The notes under the pieces: generated by a model
What the model saw: the letters and a program-made list of their open reading frames with translations, nothing else
Told to the model about the DNA's origin: nothing
The model's database searches: none
Translations under genes and position numbers: made by a program
Source of the DNA: Guadua angustifolia
Lineage: Eukaryota > Streptophyta > Magnoliopsida > Poales > Poaceae
Length of the DNA stretch: 64,000 nt
Assembly: GCA_036346375.1 (NCBI GenBank)
Contig: CM070511.1
Coordinates: 2,418,001-2,482,000, forward strand
Direction: 5' to 3'
Part shown: in pieces, positions 57,591 through 64,000 of the stretch
Position numbering within the stretch: the stretch's first letter is position 1
Layout of the letters: each line of letters opens with the position of its first letter

Positions 57591-58150
57591 TCTAGCTACG
57601 ACGTAAAATGAGCACTCGGACCCCAGAACCTCGTTGAGGCATCTAGGCGTCCACGCCGACCTAGGCAACGTCCAGCTACGACGTAAAACTAGCACTCGGA
57701 CCCCAGAACCTCGCTGAGGCATCTGGGCGTCTGTGCCGACCTAGGCAACGTCCAGCTACGATGTAAAATGAGCACTCGGACCCCAGAACCTCGCTGAGGC
57801 ATTTGGGCGTCTGCGCCGATCAAGGCGGCGTCCAGCTACGACGTAAAACGAGCACTCGGACCCCAGAACCTCACTGAGGTATCTGGGCGTCCGCGCCGAC
57901 CAAGGCGGCGTCCAGCTACGATGTAAAATGAGCACTCGGACCCCAGAACCTCGCTGAGGCATCTAGGCATCCGCGCCGACCAAGGCAACGTCTCGCTACG
58001 ACATAAAGTGAGCACTCGGACCCTAGAACCTCGCTGAGGCATCTGGGCATCCGCGTCGATCAAGGCAACGTCCAGCTATGACATAAGACTAGCGCTCGGA
58101 TACCAGAACCTTGACTAAGGCATCTGGACATTCGCGCCGACTTAGGCAAC
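57591..58150. repeat. 80-bp minisatellite, seven units
   Basis: Units start at 57591, 57671, 57751, 57831, 57911, 57991 and 58071, an exact 80-bp period. Each has TCCAGCTACGACGTAAAA (or a variant), GCACTCGGACCCCAGAACC, and a small hairpin CCTCGCTGAGG. Units differ by a few substitutions, such as ACCTAGGCAACG against CAAGGCGGCG. It is non-coding and sits between pol and the 3' LTR of element 3. Confidence 0.92.
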
Positions 58151-58169
58151 GTCGGGCCGGATCCCGCCG

Positions 58170-58560
58170 ACCAAGTCGTTCGACTTTCGCAAGCCAAAGT
58201 AACCCCCCAACCAGCTCTCCGACCTGCTCGGGGGCTACACCCACCGGGTGCGCTCGCATGCACCCGGTCGAAACCGGCCGACCAAGTCGGACGGGCTCTG
58301 TCGACCAAGGCGGCCTTCCAATCCACTCGGGGGCTCGGGGCCGATTGAGTCCTTTCGCGCTCCCTGTCGGATTTTGCCAACCAAAGTAACCCCTCGACCA
58401 GCTCTCCGACCTACTTGGGGGCTCGGGGGCTACACCCACCGGGTGCGCTCGTGCGCTCCCGGTCGAAACCGACCAGCCAGGTCAGTCGGACTCGGCCGAC
58501 CAAGGCAGCCACCCGTCCCGTTCGGAGGGCGAGGTGTTCGCGCCTTTTGGGGCTGGATAT
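58170..58560. repeat. Diverged direct duplication, about 187-bp period
   Basis: Two copies share CCAAAGTAACCCC, ACCAGCTCTCCGACCT, GGGGGCTACACCCACCGGGT and a GTCGAAACCG phrase, starting near 58192 and 58379. It directly follows the 80-bp array and adds to the repeat-rich 3' region of element 3. Confidence 0.7.
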
Positions 58561-58791
58561 TCAGGGGGTCGACTGTGACACAGTCAGCTCAAACACGGCT
58601 TATGCACCTGGGTTAACTCCATCAAGTCCCGATGGCTGTCTCCGCGAGCACCGCAAGCCCTATGCCACCCCAGAGAACCCGTTGCTTTGCTACGCGACGC
58701 TGTGGCTAAAATCCGAGAGATCGCAGGGACAAAGGTTCCGAAAGAATGATTTATATTACGCACGATTTATAAATTTTTTGCATCTTAACAG

Positions 58792-59136
58792 TTAAGAAAT
58801 AGCAAAAGCATCAATCCAACTTGAAGACATCAAGGTGGCGTATGAATCTAGACGCCGCGCGCGCCTAACCGCTTCGATAAGGGCATCCCTCACCTTGATG
58901 AGCTTCGGGACGACATCAATCAGCGCGTCAACGGCAGCAACGTCGCGAGCGGCGGCGTCTATCTCGGCCCATTCGGCCATGGCGAGCTCGGAGTCAGCCC
59001 AAAGCTCCGCTAAGAAGACCTCCTCGTCCATAGGCACCGGTGACCCTTCATCTCCAAAGCTGAATACCAGCCCCTCCACGAAGAAGGGCGACGGCGGAGT
59101 CTCGTCGATAGAAGAAGAAGGGCAGGAAAAAGCCAT
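58792..59136 (-). CDS. Small antisense ORF C in element 3, 114 aa, unknown function
   Basis: An intact minus-strand ORF just inside the 3' LTR. The protein is acidic at its N-terminus (IDETPPSPFF, FSFGDEGSPVPMDEEVF) and then helical and alanine-rich (ELAMAEWAEIDAAARDVAAV), ending in a basic-hydrophobic helix (IKVRDALIEAVRRARR). A TATA-like TATAAG (minus, about 59224-59229) lies about 90 bp upstream of the ATG. The start was taken as the first ATG after that box. No family is recognised. Its intactness beside broken gag-pol is notable, but a 114-codon frame in GC-rich DNA can survive by chance. Confidence 0.5.
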   Translation of the reverse strand: MAFSCPSSSIDETPPSPFFVEGLVFSFGDEGSPVPMDEEVFLAELWADSELAMAEWAEIDAAARDVAAVDALIDVVPKLIKVRDALIEAVRRARRLDSYATLMSSSWIDAFAIS

Positions 59137-59396
59137 TGAGGATTTGAGGAAAGCTAAGTGTTGCAGAGCAGTGGGAAGTTTATGAGGCGAGTGATTGCCT
59201 CAAATGCCTGTGGCTGTACCGCTCTTATATGCTTAAGGCGCAGAAGCCCAACAGGTTTAAATAAATGAGGGCATAAGAAGCCAAGGCGTCATCACATTTG
59301 TGAAGAGACCGTGCCGCCGGAGATGGTGGGCCCATCCAGGAATGCACTGATCAGAAAAGCTGCTGGTGCGCGTTCCAGGACGGCCCCGGGGGCTAC

Positions 59397-60272
59397 TGAC
59401 GAATACTCATACCAAGGATACCCCCAGCAGGCCGGAACAACAAATGGGCTGTCTTAGGCCCTACCGCCAAAGCCTCATTGGGTCACGGCGACCTCGACCC
59501 GATTAGGCCCACCAGGTGCTCGACCGCCTCAGTCGAAGCGCCTCTGGCTGCCCTAACGAGCTCCGACCAACGACCTCCGCCACGTCGCCGGGTCGACCTA
59601 AGCCAATCACCGCCTGCGGACACGATGACCACCATGTCAGGTGTGGCTCTTCCCAAGGTGGCCAGAGGCCGCTAGAGTCAAGTGCCAGTCCCTTCACCCC
59701 GTCATGCATAGTGGAGAGGCGCACTCCCTCCCGAGGCGACACTAGAGCACGGCAAAACGGCGTCAACATTTGACAGGCGCACAGAGGGCAGGTGCGCCCC
59801 TTCCCGACAGAACGCCGCTCGCTGTGTCTACCAACCCAAAGTGGGATGAACAGAACACTGCGACCACCAGACCAAGAACAGACTCTCTGGCGTAGGACAC
59901 CCCATCCTTTTTTCTCCAATTTCCCATGTAACCAGCCCTCTGCGACTATATAAAGGGCGACAGGACCCTCAGGGAAGAGGACGGACTTTGGCACACACAG
60001 CTCGAACGCTCCTACAGCTCTGAGCCCTTAGCATTTCCGAGCTCCCGAGCTCTCCCACTCGGACGAGCGCTCAAGGCTAGGCCTTAGCCCTCGCTTGTAA
60101 CACCACGTAGTCCTCTGCGCCCCAAATCAATATACAACCACCACACGAACTGGACGTAGGGACATTCGGCCCGAACCAGTATACATCTTGGGCTCTTTGA
60201 GTCCATTCAAGGAGAGGGAACGCGCGGCCCCTTAACTTACAAATTTACTTGCCAATTTATGAAACACCGACA
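59397..60272 (+). mobile_element. Element 3 complete LTR, 876 bp
   Basis: It follows the purine-rich CCCCGGGGGCTAC, starts TGACGAATACTC and ends CACCGACA. TATATAAA lies at 59947-59954. Its two ends match the fragments at 30001-30055 and 45681-45766. Instead of host DNA, a second primer-binding site and gag start follow, so it acts as the middle LTR of a multimer. Confidence 0.88.
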
Positions 60273-61229
60273 GTTGGCACGCCAGGCAGGGGATTCGCGC
60301 GTCATCTTTGTCATCTCCGGATTTCCACTTGTTTCCTTGATGGCTTCTTTCACCCACGACGGCGCATTAGCGTCGAGGAGCTGGATCCGCTTCGGCGCCA
60401 CTCTGGCGGAAAGCTTGTGCTCGTCCCCGCCCCCTCTCAAGACCAGGCATCCGCTGGGAGCCTAGACTACGTTGCTAACGCCCTTGGCAACCTCCGTCTC
60501 GAGGCCCCCGCATGGACCTCGACACCAGAGCCCGTCGAGCGCCACGCTGTCTCTAGCGGCAGCTTCCAGAGCTCAAGCGGCGGCGGCGCCGCTTCGCAGT
60601 TCGCGACTTCGTGGCAATGACCGCCACGCGTCGGCTCCATCCATGATCTCCTGGAAGACTCCTCCAGCGACGACTCCAGCTCCGACACGGAGCACACTGC
60701 GGACGAGCTGTACTCCTGCGAGTGCAACATGGCGGGTGCGACTGACCCGGCCACAACCCCCGTAAGTCCAAGAACCGCCGCCCGGCTCGCCGAGGCGCAG
60801 GAAGTGGAGGATCATGGCAGCAACACCTCAGCTTCGCCGCACGAAGCTTCAAAGAATAGCCAACAATACCGAGGCTCGAGAGGCTGAGCCGACAAACCCG
60901 AGCCGACTCCGAGCAAAGACCACCGAGCCCCCACACGCATCTAGCGCCGCGCGCACGCGCACGCCAAGTTCAGCATCAACTGGCCGAGGGGTCTGACGGT
61001 CTTCCGTTCTTCCCCCACGCCAGCCAGAATGTCGCCGCAGCAGTGATGCTGCTCCACTGCATCCCCGAGCCGGAAGACCCAGAGGCCAAGGCCACGTACC
61101 AGAACCTTCGGGGGTTGGTGGAGCGTGCTGCCGTGCAGCACATGCAAGGCTCCAGCTCCCACCACTCGGGGGCTTCTTCGAGCCGCCCGAGCCACGCCGC
61201 CGCCTAGGACCAGCGAGGTCCGGTGAAGA
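60273..61229 (+). pseudogene. Element 3 second internal domain, truncated in gag
   Basis: Closely repeats 45767-46743: ATG at 60340 (MASFTHDGALASRSW) and then the same low-complexity gag N-terminus, with several small indels. The match continues through GACCAGCGAGGTCCGG and stops at about 61229. Everything after that belongs to a different pol context. Gag proper, protease and reverse transcriptase are absent from this copy. Confidence 0.85.
60275..60292 (+). promoter_or_regulatory. Second, mutated primer-binding site of element 3
   Basis: TGGCACGCCAGGCAGGGG differs from the site at 45769 by two transitions, G to A and T to C. It stands at the same distance from the LTR end. Confidence 0.85.
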
Positions 61230-63310
61230 CTTTGTTGCCACCGCTGTCTCAGTGGCCGAGCGGGATGCACAAGAAGACCGATCTACTACGCGCCGAGGTC
61301 CTCTATGGGCCAAAGGAGCGCCACCCTGTGTCCGTGGTTATCAGACGCCTCCTCATGGCCTCACGCAAGCTCTGGAATTATTTCCAGGCTCACTCTGTGG
61401 TCGTCCCAAGCAACTTGCCGCTTGGGGAGATCTTGAGGAATCCAGAGGCTGGAGGTCGCATCACCAAGTGGGCCATGGAGCCGGGCCGTGTTTGACGCCC
61501 GGTTAGGATGGCAAGACGGCCATCAAGTCGCAGTGCTTGTCGACTTCGTGGTCGAGCGACATCGCACCCGGCTCCGAGCTCAAGGTCGGGAGGAGAAACC
61601 TCGGTCATGTACTTCGATGGTTCAAGATCCTTGAAGCGCTGGGGCCGAATCCTTATTCTCACCTAGGCTGCACAGACCGAGGTATGTGGTTCATTTCAGA
61701 TTCTCAAATGACAAATAATGTAGCAGAATACGAAGCTCTCCTGGTGGGACTCCGAGCTTGCAAGGCGCTGGGTGTGCGCCGGTTGATCGTCAAGGGCGAT
61801 TCCCAGCTCGTTATCAACCAGTTCAACAAGGGCTATCAATGCTCAGAAAATTCCATGGCCAAATACCTCGCCGAAGCGCGCAAGATGGAGAAGTGGTTTT
61901 AGAACCTGGAAATCACACATGTGCCAAGGAAAGACAATTCCAATGCAGATTTCCTCTTCAAGCTCGGGTCGTCCGACGATGAAATTCCTCCAGATGTAAT
62001 CCTGGAGACCCTAGCGTCACCTTCAATTTTCGACCAAGGGGTCTCGGTTGCCTTCATCGAAGGTATTCCCTCATGGGCCGAACCAATCCACAACTTTCTG
62101 GCATAGGGAGAGCTTCCAACCGATCCCGCAGAGAGGAGCAGGATCAAGCGCTGGGCAAGCTCGTACAAGCTCATGGACGGCAAAATTTACCATCGGAATG
62201 CTTCTGGAATCCTGACAAAGTGTGTTACCATGGAGGAGGGTAAGTACCTGTTAAACGACATTCATTCAGGTCTCTGTGGGGCGCATTCTTCTTTCAGAAC
62301 CATGGTCGGGAAGGCTTTCCGATGGGGTTCTATTGGCCAACAACGCTTCAGGATGCTCACAACATTGTCCGCGCCTATCGAGCCTGCCAGTTCCATGCTT
62401 GGAAGTCGCACCAACCTGCCTATGCACTCCAGACCATTCCACTCGCTTGGCCCTTCTCGACTTGGGGGCTAGATGTCCTTGGCCCCTTCCCGCAGGCGGT
62501 GGGGGGGAGGAAGTTCTTGTTCGTCGCCATTGATACCTTCACCAAGTGGATCAAAGCCAAACCCGTTTTAACCATTACGGCTCATGCGGCGGTCAAGTTT
62601 TTCCGCTTGTTCATGGTCACCAGGTATGGGGTTCCATGCAGAATTATCACCAACAATGGAATACAATTTACCAGTGAACTGTTCTAGGAGTATTGCGAGG
62701 ACATCGGCACCAAAGTGTGCTATGCTTCGGTGGCCCATCCACAAAGCAATGGAGCAGTGGAACGCGCCAACGGACAGATTGTTCAAGGCGTCAAAAAACG
62801 AGTATCAGATGAGCTCGAGCGACATGGGCAGACCTGGGTGGATGAACTCCCCACCGTCTTATTGTCTATTCGTACCATAGTCAGCCGAGCAACAGGGTCC
62901 ACACCCTTCCAGCTTGTAATCGGTACTGAAGCCGTCCTACCTCCAGATGTCACGCTGGGCTTTGCTAGGGTCAGCTTGGTCGACCAGATCGACTTCGAGC
63001 AAGAACGGTCTCTTGACCTTACCCTGGCAGAAGAAGTAAGATGTCGTGCCTCGCCACGATCAACAAGACTACCGCAAGCTCTTCGCAGACATGCGTCTCG
63101 ATCAATACGACATAGGGAGCTCCTTGTTGGGGACCTAGCCCTAAGACAAATTCAGGGCTTGTCTAGCACCAACAAGTTATCCCCATAGTGGGAGGGCCCC
63201 TATAGAGTTATTTAAACAGATCGCACGGGGGCTTACCAGCTAGCGATGCTCGATGGCAGAGAGCTCTCTAGCTCATGAAACATTGACCAGCTTCGAAAAT
63301 TCTATGTGTA
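61230..63310 (+). pseudogene. RNase H and integrase remnant, probably element 1 resumed
   Basis: Starts inside the RNase H connection (LRAEVLYGPKERHPV; LWNYFQAHSVVVPSNLPLGE). RNase H follows (SQMTNNVAEYEALLVGLRAC and KGDSQLVINQFNKGY, 61690-61840). Then come a zinc-binding-type integrase start (ILTKCVTMEEGKYLLNDIHS) and the core: WGLDVLGPF, FVAIDTFTKWIKAKPV, IITNNGIQFTSELF, AHPQSNGAVERANGQIV. The expected catalytic Asp in IITDNG is Asn here (about 62650). Frames break at 61902, 62104, 62300 and 62685. Reverse transcriptase core is missing between here and element 1 at 30000, so a deletion accompanied the rearrangement. Confidence 0.75.
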
Positions 63311-63917
63311 ACACCTTTACCTCAAATTTCAATAAAGTTGTTATTCAGTTGTTATGCTGGTCTTTGCGCCTTTTCTTCATTCCATACTTCGTGTTGGCTT
63401 GAGCACGAGACTTCTTTGAATCCGACCCACGTGCAAGTCGCTTGCTCTTAGCCCGAATGTTGCGAGCTTACAATTCACCCCCAGTGGTCGAGCTACTTGT
63501 AAGCCGAATCTCTTCGCTTCCCAACTCCCCCAGCGCCATGGTTCAAACCAAGCCCGCAGATAGGACCAACGAGCAGGGCGTAAGATCACGGTCGGGATTC
63601 AAGAGTCTGACCTAGAAACAACCCTAACACTTTTGACCCTAAGTTCATCCTCGTACACGTGTGTTGTGCTCCCTGTGGATTTCTTCTCAATCTTGCAGGT
63701 CGTGGTTTCTATAGGTTTCTAACCTTGTGCCCAAGGCCGGTGTTGGTCGACCTTGGTCCCAACGGGGGCTGGACGAGGATATACTACAGGCAAAAAGGCT
63801 AAGTGCATGACTAAAAAGCAAAAATCCCTTGGTCGAAAAACTCTTAAGCAAACAAAGACACTAACTCTTTCTGCCAAAATGATGTCGTTCCATTAGTCCT
63901 TTGTTTTACAAGAAACC
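63311..63917 (+). other. 3' non-coding region downstream of pol
   Basis: The sequence after the integrase resembles Tat 3' regions. AATTTCAATAAAGTTG near 63330 could supply a polyadenylation signal (AATAAA). No ORF with recognisable features was seen. Confidence 0.4.
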
Positions 63918-64000
63918 CTATTTACAGGCAAGAAGGTCTAATTCTATCCACAGGTTAGCCATCTCGCGGGCGAGCTTCTCTTGCTCGAGCTTGGCGACCC
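63918..64000 (-). CDS. C-terminal end of another antisense coiled-coil ORF (partial)
   Basis: At the window edge a minus-strand frame reads VAKLEQEKLAREMANLWIE and ends at a TAG (63918-63920). The heptad-like Leu/Glu/Lys pattern and the position after pol match the antisense modules of element 3. Only about 26 residues are visible, so this rests on context. Confidence 0.4.
   Translation of the reverse strand, partial: VAKLEQEKLAREMANLWIELDLLACK

Noticed and set aside
57591..58150. CRISPR-like array
   Set aside because: The 80-bp units are repeated over their full length with no unique spacers, and the setting is a plant retrotransposon. It is a minisatellite.

Overview
This is plant nuclear DNA, most likely from a grass (Poaceae). 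The evidence is GT-AG introns, a GC-rich first exon followed by AT-richer exons in the one multi-exon gene, eukaryotic tRNA genes without encoded CCA, Tourist-like MITEs, and Copia, Tat-type and Tekay-type LTR retrotransposons. The species cannot be named from sequence alone. There is no prokaryotic or phage content.

Left part (1-26.4 kb), host-like. After AT-rich repeats and a solo LTR with a perfect target duplication (2298-3083), there is a tRNA-Gln(CTG) gene (3892-3963, minus). A 16-exon PYROXD2-like FAD oxidoreductase gene follows (4696-13217, plus); its eleventh intron carries a decayed LTR element. Next come decayed Copia pieces, MITEs, a second solo LTR with a perfect target duplication (17797-18762), a tRNA-Arg(CCT) gene (19571-19643), and a single-exon F-box-associated-domain-like gene with a very acidic N-terminus (22205-23314, minus).

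Right part (26.4-64 kb), a nest of retrotransposons. Element 1 (Gypsy; LTR, gag and protease from 26423) is cut at 30000 inside pol. Its RNase H and integrase probably resume at about 61230. Element 3 (Tat-type Gypsy, 30001-61229) sits inside it. Element 2 (Tekay-type chromovirus, 30056-45655) sits inside the 5' LTR of element 3. Both nested elements have the order LTR-INT-LTR-partial INT, and a closing third LTR is missing. Element 3 carries, between pol and its 3' LTR, a 7.6-kb stretch holding antisense gene modules (coiled-coil proteins, one with intron-like structure and a Transposase_28-like start), a 7 x 80-bp tandem repeat and a further small antisense ORF.

Two observations stand out. 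The primer-binding site of element 3 is an 18-nt exact complement of the CCA-tailed 3' end of the tRNA-Arg(CCT) encoded in the same window. The two copies of element 2 are almost identical except for small scrambled patches that fall mainly on CAG/CTG (CHG) sites, including recurrent CTG to ACG changes. That looks like a methylation-linked sequencing artefact rather than ordinary mutation.
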